Source of the DNA: UBA4744 sp963717135 | Lineage (GTDB): Bacteria > Actinomycetota > Acidimicrobiia > Spongiisociales > UBA4744 | Direction of reading: 5' to 3' | NCBI GenBank assembly: GCA_963717135.1 | Contig: CAVQVN010000003.1 | Span: forward strand, 186,001-250,000 | Length of the DNA stretch: 64,000 nucleotides | Part shown: one piece after another, positions 1 to 7,468 of the stretch | Layout: the number at the start of each line of letters is the position of its first letter | How positions within the stretch are numbered: position 1 is the first letter of the stretch | Position numbers and translations under genes: made by a program | The notes under the pieces: model-generated | Told to the model about the DNA's origin: nothing | The model's input: only the letters and a program-made list of their open reading frames with translations | The model's database searches: none

Positions 1-677
1 TCTTCACGCTTGCCTTTCCGGTGATGCTCGTTCTCATCTTCGGCGCCATCTTCGGGAATCAGCCGGAAGACATGTTCGGGGGGCGCGGCTCGATGGACAT
101 TTCGATGCCCGCCTACACCGCGCTGATACTCGGTTCGGTCGGGTTCCTGGGAGTGGCCATCAACACCAGCAGCTACCGGGAAGCAGGCATACTCCGGCGC
201 TTCCGGATGACACCCTTGCGACCGCTGGTCTATATCGCCGCCGACGTGATCGCCAACCTGATCATGACGCTGGTCGGGATGGCAGGTGTGGTGGTAGCGG
301 GATGGCTCCTGTATCGAGTGCAGTTCGAGGGTCGGGCTGTGAGCGTTTTCCTCGCAATCGTTCTGTCGGGAATCTCGATGTTCTCGGTCGGCTATCTGAT
401 CGCCGGGCTGGCTCCCAACGCCCGGGCCGCTCAGGTCATCGGGATGGTGGTGCTCTACCCGATGCTGTTCCTGTCGGGGGCGGGAATGCCAATAGAGGTC
501 ATGCCCGACTCGGTCCAGACGATCTCCAACTACCTCCCTCTGACCTACGTGGTGCGACTCCTGCGGGGACTGTGGTTTGGTGAGGCATGGGGATCGCTCC
601 TCTTGGAGACCGGCGTTCTCGTCGGCATCTTGGTGATCTGCACTGCGATCGCCGTACGACTCTTCCGGTGGGAGTGA
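1..677 (+). CDS. ABC-2 type transporter permease, C-terminal part (cut by window edge)
   Basis: The reading frame is already open at base 3, so the gene starts upstream of the window and only about 225 C-terminal residues are present. The protein is strongly hydrophobic with about five to six membrane segments. The opening AFPVMLVLIFG and the block YPMLFLSGAGMPIEVMP followed by NYLPLTYVVRLLRG are typical of the ABC-2 permease fold used by DrrB-like drug and polysaccharide exporters. Its ATPase partner would be expected just upstream, outside the window. The substrate cannot be told. The GTG at 21 is internal and not a likely start. Confidence 0.85.
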   Translation, partial: FTLAFPVMLVLIFGAIFGNQPEDMFGGRGSMDISMPAYTALILGSVGFLGVAINTSSYREAGILRRFRMTPLRPLVYIAADVIANLIMTLVGMAGVVVAGWLLYRVQFEGRAVSVFLAIVLSGISMFSVGYLIAGLAPNARAAQVIGMVVLYPMLFLSGAGMPIEVMPDSVQTISNYLPLTYVVRLLRGLWFGEAWGSLLLETGVLVGILVICTAIAVRLFRWE

Positions 678-707
678 CGGCAACCGCAGCCGAAGTGTCC
701 GGCTTTC

Positions 708-1271
708 CTAACGGCTCTTCGCGGCTGCCTTGGCCAGCCTCTTCTTCTCGCGGAGTTCGGAGATGTCGTCCCACGTTGCCACGTCGGCAATAGAGGGCCA
801 ATCGGCGGCGTGCTGCTCCCAGCCGGGCGGTCGCACTCCCAGGCGTTTGCCGAGGATCCCCACGAAGATGCGCGATTTCTCTCTGCCGTACCCGGGAAGC
901 TCTTGGAGACGCTCGAGTACCTCAGCACCGTCGACGCCGTCGGTCCAGACTCGCGTGACATCGCCGTCATGTCGCTCCACCAGGAACGCGCACAAGGCTT
1001 GGGCCCGTTTCGCCATTGAACCCGGGTAACGATGAATGGCCGGCGGCCCGCGAAACAACGTGGCCAGTTCATCGGGATCGACAGAGGCAATATCGGCCGC
1101 ATCCAGGTCTCGGCCCAGGCGTTCCCGCAGCAAAAAGGGCCCTAGGAAGGCACGTTCCATGGGGAACTGCTGATCCAGCATCATCCCCAGGATCAGAGCG
1201 AGAGGATCTTGGGCAAGAAGGCGGTTGGCATCCGGACGTTCCGTCCAGGGAAGCGAAACGGGTTTCGACAT
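708..1271 (-). CDS. HhH-GPD family base-excision repair protein (TIGR03252-like)
   Basis: 187 residues. It has the compact HhH-GPD layout: an N-terminal helical part with LILGMMLDQQFPMERAF, a central RYPGSMAKRAQAL stretch, and a helix-hairpin-helix near LQELPGYGREKSRIFVGILG. It matches my memory of a short actinobacterial family described as uncharacterised HhH-GPD base-excision repair proteins. It lacks the C-terminal four-cysteine Fe-S cluster of Nth and MutY. The expected role is removal of damaged bases from DNA, but the lesion is unknown. It is convergent with the ABC permease and divergent from surE. Two further glycosylases (at 36.2 and 44.0 kb) lie in this window. Confidence 0.8.
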   Translation of the reverse strand: MSKPVSLPWTERPDANRLLAQDPLALILGMMLDQQFPMERAFLGPFLLRERLGRDLDAADIASVDPDELATLFRGPPAIHRYPGSMAKRAQALCAFLVERHDGDVTRVWTDGVDGAEVLERLQELPGYGREKSRIFVGILGKRLGVRPPGWEQHAADWPSIADVATWDDISELREKKRLAKAAAKSR

Positions 1272-1355
1272 CGGCTGACCTCCTCAACGAATCTTCAGGA
1301 AACGGTAGCGGCCGGTACGGGCAACCGGACCCGGGAGCGCGATACCCTGTGGACC

Positions 1356-2111
1356 GTGAATATCCTGATCAGCAACGATGACGGATACCGGGCGCCCGGC
1401 ATCGTTGCCCTTGCCCACGAACTGTCGGAGGTAGCCGAGGTAACCATCGTTGCTCCCGAGCGCAATCGCAGCGGCGCCAGCAACTCTCTGACGCTCGACA
1501 ATCCGATCCGCGCCACCCGCATTGCCGGCGGATACTTCGTCGACGGGACGCCGACCGACTGCGTGCATCTGGCTCTCACCGGTCTTCTGGTCGAGGAACC
1601 CGACGTGGTCGTGGCCGGGGTCAACGCCGGGGCCAACCTGGGAGACGACGTCATCTACTCGGGAACTGTGGCCGCCGCCATGGAGGGCCGGTTTTTGGGG
1701 CTTCCGGCCGTGGCCGTCTCGCTGGTCCTCGACGGGCGGGGTCGCCATTTCGAAACTGCCGCCCGGGTGGCCCGGATTCTTCTCGGCGACATCGCCGACA
1801 GCCCGATCCCGGCCGACACCATTTTGAACGTCAATGTGCCCGACATACCGTTCGAGGATCTCCAGGGGATCGAGGTGACGAGACTCGGCCACCGTCACAA
1901 GGCCGAAGGGGTGGTCCGTAGCAAAGACCCGCGCGGTCGGACCATCTTCTGGGTGGGACCGGCCGGACCGGAACAGGACGCCGGACCCGGAACCGACTTT
2001 TTTGCGATCGCTCAGCAGAAGGTGTCCATGACTCCCATGCAGGTCGATTTGACCCGGCATGCCGCCCTGCCCGCTACCGCCGAATGGGCGGCCGGCTTGC
2101 GACTCCACTGA
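1356..2111 (+). CDS. surE: 5'/3'-nucleotidase SurE
   Basis: 251 residues from a GTG start at 1356 that reads MNILISNDDGYRAPG, the universal SurE N-terminus. The frame is open further upstream, but SurE proteins begin here. The paired Asp of SNDDG and the Ser/Asn of RNRSGASNSLT form the metal and phosphate site. GTPTDCVHLAL and VAGVNAGANLGDDVIYSGTV are further family signatures. SurE is a cytosolic metal-dependent phosphatase acting on nucleoside monophosphates and short polyphosphate. It is monocistronic, divergent from the glycosylase gene, and no operator is evident in the 84-base gap. Confidence 0.95.
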   Translation: MNILISNDDGYRAPGIVALAHELSEVAEVTIVAPERNRSGASNSLTLDNPIRATRIAGGYFVDGTPTDCVHLALTGLLVEEPDVVVAGVNAGANLGDDVIYSGTVAAAMEGRFLGLPAVAVSLVLDGRGRHFETAARVARILLGDIADSPIPADTILNVNVPDIPFEDLQGIEVTRLGHRHKAEGVVRSKDPRGRTIFWVGPAGPEQDAGPGTDFFAIAQQKVSMTPMQVDLTRHAALPATAEWAAGLRLH

Positions 2112-2151
2112 CGGCACGCCCCCCGACAACTCGCCGTTTGAAAAAATCCCC

Positions 2152-2178
2152 TTGGATTGTCCGATCTTTGTGTAAAAC
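2152..2178 (+). promoter_or_regulatory. Possible promoter for the 2.2-kb leader-like transcript
   Basis: TTGGAT at 2152-2157 could be a -35 box and TAAAAC at 2173-2178 a -10 box, with a 15-base spacer (short of the ideal 17). This AT-richer patch lies directly upstream of the strong ribosome binding site and leader ORF. Inference only; no start site is visible. Confidence 0.25.
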
Positions 2179-2209
2179 TGCCCCCACCAGAGAAAGGAGG
2201 TGGTCCGCA

Positions 2210-2254
2210 TTGGTTGAAAGTTCTTGCAGGACTCTGGAGGTGGCCGGACGCTAA
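2210..2254 (+). CDS. Candidate 14-codon leader peptide with 16S-complementary ribosome binding site
   Basis: The stretch AGAAAGGAGGTGGTCC at 2191-2206 is complementary, with a single G:U-type difference, to the 3' end of 16S rRNA, far beyond an ordinary Shine-Dalgarno site. Four bases on (10 bases after the GGAGG core) a TTG opens a 14-codon frame reading MVESSCRTLEVAGR, closed by TAA at 2252. The TAA overlaps the first arm of a hairpin. No annotated gene follows in frame. I interpret this as a strongly loaded leader ORF, possibly sensing translation. A second TTG at 2214 opens a long but low-quality frame that runs into repeats. Confidence 0.35.
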   Translation: MVESSCRTLEVAGR

Positions 2255-2392
2255 GGCGGCCATAGCGTCGCCTTTCCCGGAAGGGAGCAGGTGGCGACTC
2301 GAAACCGGACCACCGAGACCTGGAGACCCGCGATTTGGTCCTATCGCGGCATCGGAAACGATGAAGTGTCTCCGGGTCTTCTCGCGCCCGGA
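2253..2392 (+). promoter_or_regulatory. Three consecutive short hairpins after the leader ORF
   Basis: Perfect 6-bp arms can be read at 2253-2258/2269-2274 (AAGGCG/CGCCTT), 2328-2333/2344-2349 (CCGCGA/TCGCGG) and 2371-2376/2387-2392 (TCCGGG/CCCGGA), each with a 10-base loop. The equal arm and loop lengths are curious. Together with the leader ORF the stretch resembles a structured leader or small RNA. None has a clear T-tract. Short arms occur by chance in GC-rich DNA, so confidence is low. Confidence 0.3.
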
Positions 2393-2429
2393 CCAACCAC
2401 CACCTATCCGCCGTCGGTTGGTGGGTTGG

Positions 2430-2650
2430 CTCGCTTCGCTCGTGGTCGTCAGTTCTCAGTTGTCAGTGGTCAGTCCCATCTCCCGCCGGGTAAGAGGGTG
2501 GAAGAGAGCCTTTGGTGGTGGGGACCGACCCCCCTCGCCCTCGCTCGGCTCGGGCACTCCCCCCGTCCCGACGACCTTCGCTCATCCGCGGGAGACGCCA
2601 AGAGGTACGAGCCGGCGGCTGGCTCACAGCTCGCCGCTCGCAGCTCGCCG
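2430..2650 (+). repeat. About 220-bp repeat, copy A of a tandem pair
   Basis: Starts at CTCGCTTCGCTCGTGGTCG, then 7-bp-period words GTCAGTT/CTCAGTT (2448-2475), a CTCCCGCCGG..AGGGTGGAAGAGAG block, CCCCCCTCGCCCTCGCTCGG, a CGTCCCGACG..TTCGCTC block and a run of GCTCGCN heptads (2622-2650). Copy B at 2651 repeats all blocks in the same order. Non-coding. Confidence 0.85.
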
Positions 2651-2877
2651 CTCTTCGCTCGCGGTCGTCAGTTCTCAGTTCTCAGTTATCAGTCCCCTCT
2701 CCCGCCGGCCGGAGATGGTTAGGGAGAGGGTAGAAGAGAGCTTTTGGTTGGTGGGAACCAACCCCCCTCGCCCTCGCTCGGCTCGGGCACTCCCCCCGTC
2801 CCGACGGGCTTCGCTCGTCCGGGGGGAGACGCAAAGAAGTCCGAGCTGGCGGCTGGCTCGTAGCTCGCAGCTCGATG
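2651..2877 (+). repeat. About 220-bp repeat, copy B of a tandem pair
   Basis: Same block order as copy A: heptads GTCAGTT/CTCAGTT/ATCAGTC at 2667-2694, CTCCCGCCGG, AGGGTAGAAGAGAG, the CCCCCCTCGCCCTCGCTCGG block, TCCCGACGGGCTTCGCTCG, and heptads GCTCGTA-GCTCGCA-GCTCGAT at 2856-2876. An inverted partial copy lies at 21.03 kb and a partial direct copy at 50.16 kb. Confidence 0.85.
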
Positions 2878-3060
2878 AGGACCTTTCACCCGATCCGTGA
2901 CTACGGCGGATGGGGTATTCGGTGGGGGCGGGAAGGCAAGGCACATATCGCGGGGGGCGACGAAGGCCTTCAACTGCTGCTCAACGACGGGAAGCAATTA
3001 ATCATCGGCTCTCGCCAGGTCCCGGAACTGGAGGCCGCGGTTCGAGCCTGGAAACGCTAG
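2875..3060 (+). pseudogene. 3' remnant of a PH-like membrane-associated hypothetical gene
   Basis: 61 codons reading HPIRDYGGWGIRWG, then a GLQLLLNDGKQLIIGSR block and PELEAAVRAWKR. This is the typical C-terminal end of bacterial PH-domain hypothetical proteins (a YGGWGIR turn, a strand with DGR-x-hhIGS, and an ELxxAI helix). These proteins normally have about 100 further N-terminal residues, often with two membrane helices. Here the upstream sequence is repeat copy B with an in-frame TAG, and the only ATG is formed by the last repeat unit. I infer a gene truncated at the repeat boundary. A short functional protein cannot be excluded. Confidence 0.5.
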
Positions 3061-3803
3061 AGCTCGCGGGCGGCCGACCATCTCGCGCCCAACCACAACG
3101 ACAAGCCGATCAAGGCCACGGTGGTGGCGGAGGCCGGAAGGTATTCGCCAACAGCCAGACCTCCGGGAATGCCCGACAACGCTCCGACCAGATGGCTGGG
3201 AAGCCACCGGCCGATAGCTTCGACAATCCCGACGATGGGCATCACCAACAGCACGACGATCGTGATCATTACGGAGCCCAGGACGTTCTTGGACCGGCTT
3301 GCGGCGGCCGCCACCACAGCTACCACCAACGCCAAGTACAGCAACCCGTATCCGATGCCGGCCAAAGTTCCGCCTACCGGCAGGCTTCCGATCAACACGA
3401 CGGTTTCGTACCAGGCAGCCAGTGCCCCGAGCACGAACGAAACACCGATCGCCAGAAAACTGACCGCCAGACGGGGCAGGAGAATATCCCACACCCGGGA
3501 GACCCTGGTGCGCAAGAACACACCCATTTCCGGTTTGGCATCGAACGCCAGAGACCCGGCCGCTACCACCACGGCCACCAAGAGCCCAATCTGCGACACA
3601 TTGGATACGTATTGGATCATTCCGTCGGCGGGAACCGGGGGCGGAAACGTGACCTCTACCCCGCCGCCGAAGCGCTCCACGATCTCGCCGAGGTAGCGCG
3701 CGGACAGAGGTCCAAGCAGGCCGAAGAACACGTAAACGCCCACCAGAGCGATCCATCGCTTGGTTCGAACCAGACGGAGCCACTCCAGTCTCCACAGGTT
3801 CAT
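3057..3803 (-). CDS. ABC transporter permease (ABC-2 family)
   Basis: 248 residues with about six membrane segments: one near residues 18-35, one after SQIGLLVAVVVAAGSLAFD, and four in the second half. The N-terminus MNLWRLEWLRLVRTKRW and the segment FDAKPEMGVFLRTRVSR are characteristic of ABC-2 permeases of the NosY/bacitracin-exporter type. The ATG overlaps the stop of the ATPase gene (ATGA at 3800-3803), so the two are co-transcribed and probably form one transporter. The substrate is unknown. The 3' end abuts the PH-like remnant on the opposite strand. Confidence 0.85.
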   Translation of the reverse strand: MNLWRLEWLRLVRTKRWIALVGVYVFFGLLGPLSARYLGEIVERFGGGVEVTFPPPVPADGMIQYVSNVSQIGLLVAVVVAAGSLAFDAKPEMGVFLRTRVSRVWDILLPRLAVSFLAIGVSFVLGALAAWYETVVLIGSLPVGGTLAGIGYGLLYLALVVAVVAAAASRSKNVLGSVMITIVVLLVMPIVGIVEAIGRWLPSHLVGALSGIPGGLAVGEYLPASATTVALIGLSLWLGARWSAAREL

Positions 3804-4681
3804 GAGGTCAGCTCCAGGAATACCTGCTCGAGTGTGGCCGCCTCAGGGCCGAAGGACACGATGCGGACGTTGGTCCCGTCCAGGGTGGCGGCAAGGTTCT
3901 GCTCAGCCGCCTCGACCGATAGGACCGAGATCCGCACCTCTTCAGGACCGACCTCCTCCACCGACCGCACCCAGGAGGCACGGCGAAGCGCCTCGATCGC
4001 CCGATCACCAGGAGATCGCAGGCGGAGCCGGTAGGTGGGAACCGCACTGCCTACCAGAAGATCATTGATAGGTCCCTGAAACAACAACTCTCCCGCCCGC
4101 AGAATGCCGACGGTGTCACACACCTCCTGCACGTCACCGAGGATGTGGCTGCTGAAGATCACGGTCGCCTCGCCGCGTAGCCGGGCAACTAGATCGAGCA
4201 CCTCTCTCCGCCCGGCCGGGTCGAGAGCCGAAGAGGGCTCGTCCAGCATCAACAGGGTTGGACGCGCGACCACGGTCGAGGCAACTCCGAGGCGCTGCAG
4301 CATGCCTCTGGAGTATCCACCAACGATACGGTGGGCGGCGTCGGCCAGCCCCGCTTGTTCGAGAACCTCATCGACCCGGGCGGCCGGAACCGACGGATCG
4401 GTCAAGGAGCGGGCCAGATCAACCACCTCCCGGCCAGTCAACCACGAATCGAACTGAGGGGTATCGGGGAGAACCGCAATCCTGGCCCACTCGGCATTGA
4501 TCTCGACCTTGCCGGCCGACGCTTTGCGGAGGCCGGCCAATATGCCCAGCAACGTGGTCTTGCCGGCCCCGTTGGGGCCGACCAGGCCGTACACAGACCC
4601 GGCCGGGACGCGCAATTCGATGTCGCGCAGGGCAACCGTCGCCCCGTATTCCTTTCGCAGCCGGGAGGTGCTGACGATCAT
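3800..4681 (-). CDS. ABC transporter ATP-binding protein
   Basis: 293 residues from ATG at 4681, chosen because MIVSTSRLRKEYG begins the usual ATPase fold; the frame continues upstream without family similarity. Walker A is GPNGAGKTT (about residues 35-43), the signature is YSRGMLQR, Walker B is LLMLDEPSSALDP, and the switch histidine is in IFSSHIL. The remaining C-terminal 70 residues form the accessory region common in CcmA/NatA-type subunits. The gene overlaps the 65-residue membrane protein upstream and the permease downstream by four bases each, giving a three-gene operon. Confidence 0.93.
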   Translation of the reverse strand: MIVSTSRLRKEYGATVALRDIELRVPAGSVYGLVGPNGAGKTTLLGILAGLRKASAGKVEINAEWARIAVLPDTPQFDSWLTGREVVDLARSLTDPSVPAARVDEVLEQAGLADAAHRIVGGYSRGMLQRLGVASTVVARPTLLMLDEPSSALDPAGRREVLDLVARLRGEATVIFSSHILGDVQEVCDTVGILRAGELLFQGPINDLLVGSAVPTYRLRLRSPGDRAIEALRRASWVRSVEEVGPEEVRISVLSVEAAEQNLAATLDGTNVRIVSFGPEAATLEQVFLELTS

Positions 4682-4875
4682 TCGACCCGCGGTTTCCGGC
4701 CCATCGTGAGATAAATGATGCCCCCCAGCGGGACCGATATCACGCAGACGATCGCCCATGCCCATTTGGGCAGATACTGGACCTCTGATCGGGCCAGATC
4801 GACCAAGCAGTAGATCAGGAATCCGGCCAGGAGCACCAGTAGCGGTGCCACCGCAGCCCAGGGAATGTCTTGCAT
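4678..4875 (-). CDS. Small membrane protein, PLDc_N (phospholipase D N-terminal-like) family
   Basis: 65 residues with two membrane helices: PLLVLLAGFLIYCLVDLARS and WAWAIVCVISVPLGGIIYLTM. The family pattern shows in the conserved D of the first helix border, the PKWAW turn and the terminal GR. These small proteins commonly sit first in ABC transporter operons in actinobacteria. Its stop overlaps the ATG of the ATPase gene, so it probably assists or is simply co-expressed with that transporter. No catalytic HKD motif is present. Confidence 0.8.
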   Translation of the reverse strand: MQDIPWAAVAPLLVLLAGFLIYCLVDLARSEVQYLPKWAWAIVCVISVPLGGIIYLTMGRKPRVE

Positions 4876-4881
4876 GGAAAA

Positions 4882-4928
4882 GGCTCCCGGTCGTCCTCCC
4901 TCACGTTAGCTGCGAGGCGCCGGGAGCC
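4882..4928 (-). terminator. Possible hairpin between heliorhodopsin and transporter operon
   Basis: GGCTCCCGG at 4882-4890 and CCGGGAGCC at 4920-4928 are perfect 9-bp inverted arms separated by 29 bases, just past the heliorhodopsin stop. The loop is long and no T-run follows, so termination is only a guess. Confidence 0.35.
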
Positions 4929-4954
4929 CATCCACAATGGCTTCGGAATGTTAC

Positions 4955-5725
4955 TCAGGCGGGGGGAACCAACGTTCCGCCGAAGACCTGCCAGGCCAAA
5001 GCCGACTTGGCCAGAAGGCTGAGCAGAATGTAGGTGCGTTCGCCGGCCAGATAGTTCTTCCAGCGCCGCACCTGCTTGTACTGAGCCCACTGCGTGAAAG
5101 CGAAGCTGTTGAAGAACACAAACAGCGAGAAGAAGATTCCGTACACGAAGCCGGGAGGTTGCGACTCGCTGCCGGGCGAGACCAAATACACACCGATGGC
5201 GATCCACGGGATGATTCCCAGTGCGCTGCCCATCCAGAAGGGCCACAGCGAACCGCCCGGCTCTTCATACCGTTCCTGTACCGACCCAAAGAAAATCATC
5301 CCGGCGTTGACTCCGAAGATAGCGATGAGTGCGGCAATGTTGCCGATGCCGGTAAGCATGGCGATCAACACGATCATGATCGAAGAGGACAACGAGTACT
5401 CGATCCAGCGGAACTGGTTCTGACCGCGCGACAGTTGGTCACGGTACCGGTTGGCACCTGGGCCGGCGATCAGGAAGTGAAAGAAGGCGGACAGGAAAAG
5501 GAACGCCGCCACCCCCCAGGCGATCGAGATATCAAAGAGAGTCGAGGCGGCCGGAGCGGGCGTTCCGGGAGGGCCCTCCGGGAAGGCTGCCGTTACCGGC
5601 AGCGCAAAATCGGTGGCCAGAGCCACCACCGCAATGCCCTGCACTGCGTGGAGGGCTCCCATCACCCAGTTGTATCTCTTCAGACGCGTGAAAGCCGCGT
5701 CGGTTACGTCTACTTTCGAAGCCAT
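4955..5725 (-). CDS. Heliorhodopsin
   Basis: 256 residues with seven membrane helices. Start is the ATG at 5725 with GGGGAGA eight bases upstream; the frame extends 14 codons further but without similarity. Heliorhodopsin signatures run throughout: RYNWVMGALHAVQG in helix A, RWIEYSLSSSIM in helix C, and QYKQVRRWKNYLAGER leading into the last helix LLSLLAKSALAWQVF. K240 is the expected Schiff-base lysine and E109 the expected counterion; H26 and H83 match the buried histidines of the first described heliorhodopsin. Type-1 rhodopsins instead have a DxxxK-type helix G. Heliorhodopsins sit inverted in the membrane and bind retinal; their role is debated (signalling, transport regulation). It is monocistronic and divergent from the radical SAM gene. 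No retinal synthesis gene is in the window. Confidence 0.93.
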   Translation of the reverse strand: MASKVDVTDAAFTRLKRYNWVMGALHAVQGIAVVALATDFALPVTAAFPEGPPGTPAPAASTLFDISIAWGVAAFLFLSAFFHFLIAGPGANRYRDQLSRGQNQFRWIEYSLSSSIMIVLIAMLTGIGNIAALIAIFGVNAGMIFFGSVQERYEEPGGSLWPFWMGSALGIIPWIAIGVYLVSPGSESQPPGFVYGIFFSLFVFFNSFAFTQWAQYKQVRRWKNYLAGERTYILLSLLAKSALAWQVFGGTLVPPA

Positions 5726-5870
5726 TGTGTTTCTCCCCGGTTGATCGACGATAATACGGAACGGCACCGCCGGTCGGATGACACTTCAACTGTAGAGCCG
5801 ATCGCGGATATCGCCGTGGCAGACGACCGCCTCCGGCCGGTACAGTGAAGAAACGACCGGAGCTCCAACC

Positions 5871-6722
5871 ATGCCCGAAGTTGCCACGATCGATTTCCAC
5901 GTCACCTGTGAATGCAACCAGGAATGCGCGTATTGTTGGGGTCCCCAGGACATCGAACCGGTCGACACCCCCTCGGCGCTGGCCATCGTATCCCGGATAG
6001 CCACCGGACCGGCCCGGCGCATTGTTTTCACCGGCGGGGACCCGCTCAAACGTTCAGATATCGGGCAATTGATCCGCGCCGCCAAGAGCGAAGGCCTCGA
6101 AGTTGCCGTCTCCACCACCGGTGACGAGCTCACCGGATCTTTCCTGGCCACGTACGGATCGTTCATCGATCTCATCTCTCTGCCTCTCGACGGGGCATCG
6201 GAGAAGATCTCGATGCGCACCAAGAAGGAAGGACACTTCGCGGCGGTGATGGCGGCACTGGATCTCGTTTCCGGCTACCCCTCGATAGATGTGAAGGTGG
6301 CGACCCCCGTCACCCGGCACAATCTGTTCGACGTTCCGAACATCGCCCTCTTGCTCGACCGTTGGGCGGACCGCTTGCGGAACCGGATGTTCTACAACGT
6401 CTTCCAGGCTTATCCCCGCTCGATGGCGTCAGACGTCGACTGGGAAGAACTGATCGTCACGGACGAGGAATTCGAAAACTTGCGGGCCTCCGTTTCGGAA
6501 GATGAGCATCCCTATCCGATCAACTGGCTGAGCCACGCAACCCTGGACAAGCTGTACGTGATGGTGTTCCCGGACGGAACGCTGACCATCCCCTCCGGGT
6601 CGGAGTTTCGCTCATACGGAGACTTCCTGGCGATAACCGACCTCGACGAGTTTCTGCGAACAACCGATTTCGACGCGCCGAAACACCGGCGCCACTCCGA
6701 CGGCTGGCAACGGACGCTATGA
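5871..6722 (+). CDS. Radical SAM protein, viperin-like layout suspected
   Basis: 283 residues. The N-terminal strand IDFHVTCECNQECAYCW carries the CxxxCxxC motif that binds the [4Fe-4S] cluster and SAM. Next come FTGGDPL (the SAM-binding GGE-type motif, here GGD) and VAVSTTGDEL. No SPASM domain is visible. The second half resembles viperins in pattern: NRMFYNVFQAY, then TDEEFENL, then LYVMVFPDGTL, and a terminal TDLDEFLRTTDFDA. Prokaryotic viperins make antiviral ddh-nucleotides, but I cannot verify their substrate residues here, and GP after CW differs. A different small-molecule rSAM enzyme is equally possible. The stop overlaps the start of the acyltransferase gene, so the two are co-transcribed. 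Confidence 0.75.
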   Translation: MPEVATIDFHVTCECNQECAYCWGPQDIEPVDTPSALAIVSRIATGPARRIVFTGGDPLKRSDIGQLIRAAKSEGLEVAVSTTGDELTGSFLATYGSFIDLISLPLDGASEKISMRTKKEGHFAAVMAALDLVSGYPSIDVKVATPVTRHNLFDVPNIALLLDRWADRLRNRMFYNVFQAYPRSMASDVDWEELIVTDEEFENLRASVSEDEHPYPINWLSHATLDKLYVMVFPDGTLTIPSGSEFRSYGDFLAITDLDEFLRTTDFDAPKHRRHSDGWQRTL

Positions 6723-7468
6723 AGCGCATCGTCGATTGGATCTTCACCGTCCCGTTCTTGGTTGCTTTCGGCTTGACCCTGGCAATCTTCGAACCAATCG
6801 CCCGGGTAGCCCGCCTCTTCGGGTTGCGCCCCATGGAAATCACCATGGGAGTCATGCAGAGAGTGTTGCTGTGGGACTTCCGGATTTGCGGCACCCGGCT
6901 GACGGTCGAACGATCTCCGGCGGTCAAACCGCACACCGGCTATCTGATCATCTCGAACCACCAGAGCTTGTTCGATATCCCCATCTTTGGAGGACTGCTG
7001 TTCAGCAACTACCCCAAATACGTTTCCAAGCGGGAGCTCGGCAAATGGTTGCCGAGCATCTCCTTCAATCTGAAGCACGGCGGCAACGCTCTGATAGATC
7101 GCGGCGATCCCGAGCAGGCCAAACGGGCAATCCACGAACTCGGCGAGGCGGCGCAGAATCGTAATGTGGCGGTGGTCATATACCCGGAGGGAACCCGGTC
7201 ACGCGACGGCCGGCTCAAACGATTCAAGTTCGGTGGAGCCCTGGAACTGATGGAGGCGGCCCCCCACCTGGAGATGGTCACCGCCACCATCGACGGCTCG
7301 TGGAAGCTGCTCCGCTACAAGGCATACCCGATCCCATTTGGCACCCGGGTCCGGGTCCGGTTCGGTGACCCCATCGCCCGAAGCCCGGAAGAGGACCGGC
7401 GGCGAGTGTTGGAGTCGATGCGGGACGAGATCGCGGCAACCCTCGAAGAGTGGCGCGACGACTCCTGA
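6719..7468 (+). CDS. 1-acyl-sn-glycerol-3-phosphate acyltransferase family (PlsC)
   Basis: 249 residues. A membrane segment near residues 10-30 is followed by the acyltransferase motif I NHQSLFDIP (catalytic His-Asp), motif II around the YVSKREL stretch, and motif III YPEGTRSRDGRLKRFK, with a hydrophobic block IDGSW later. It transfers an acyl chain to lysophosphatidate at the inner membrane face. The ATG overlaps the radical SAM stop (ATGA at 6719-6722), which suggests joint expression and perhaps a lipid-related role for that enzyme. Lengths and motifs are normal. Confidence 0.9.
   Translation: MKRIVDWIFTVPFLVAFGLTLAIFEPIARVARLFGLRPMEITMGVMQRVLLWDFRICGTRLTVERSPAVKPHTGYLIISNHQSLFDIPIFGGLLFSNYPKYVSKRELGKWLPSISFNLKHGGNALIDRGDPEQAKRAIHELGEAAQNRNVAVVIYPEGTRSRDGRLKRFKFGGALELMEAAPHLEMVTATIDGSWKLLRYKAYPIPFGTRVRVRFGDPIARSPEEDRRRVLESMRDEIAATLEEWRDDS

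Noticed and set aside
1284..2396. Long minus-strand open frame opposite surE
   Set aside because: No family motif, high Arg/Gly/Pro content, and it is fully antisense to a clear surE; a GC-rich shadow.
2910..4034. Plus-strand 374-codon frame opposite the ABC permease and ATPase
   Set aside because: Gln/Arg/His-rich composition, no motif, antisense to well supported genes.
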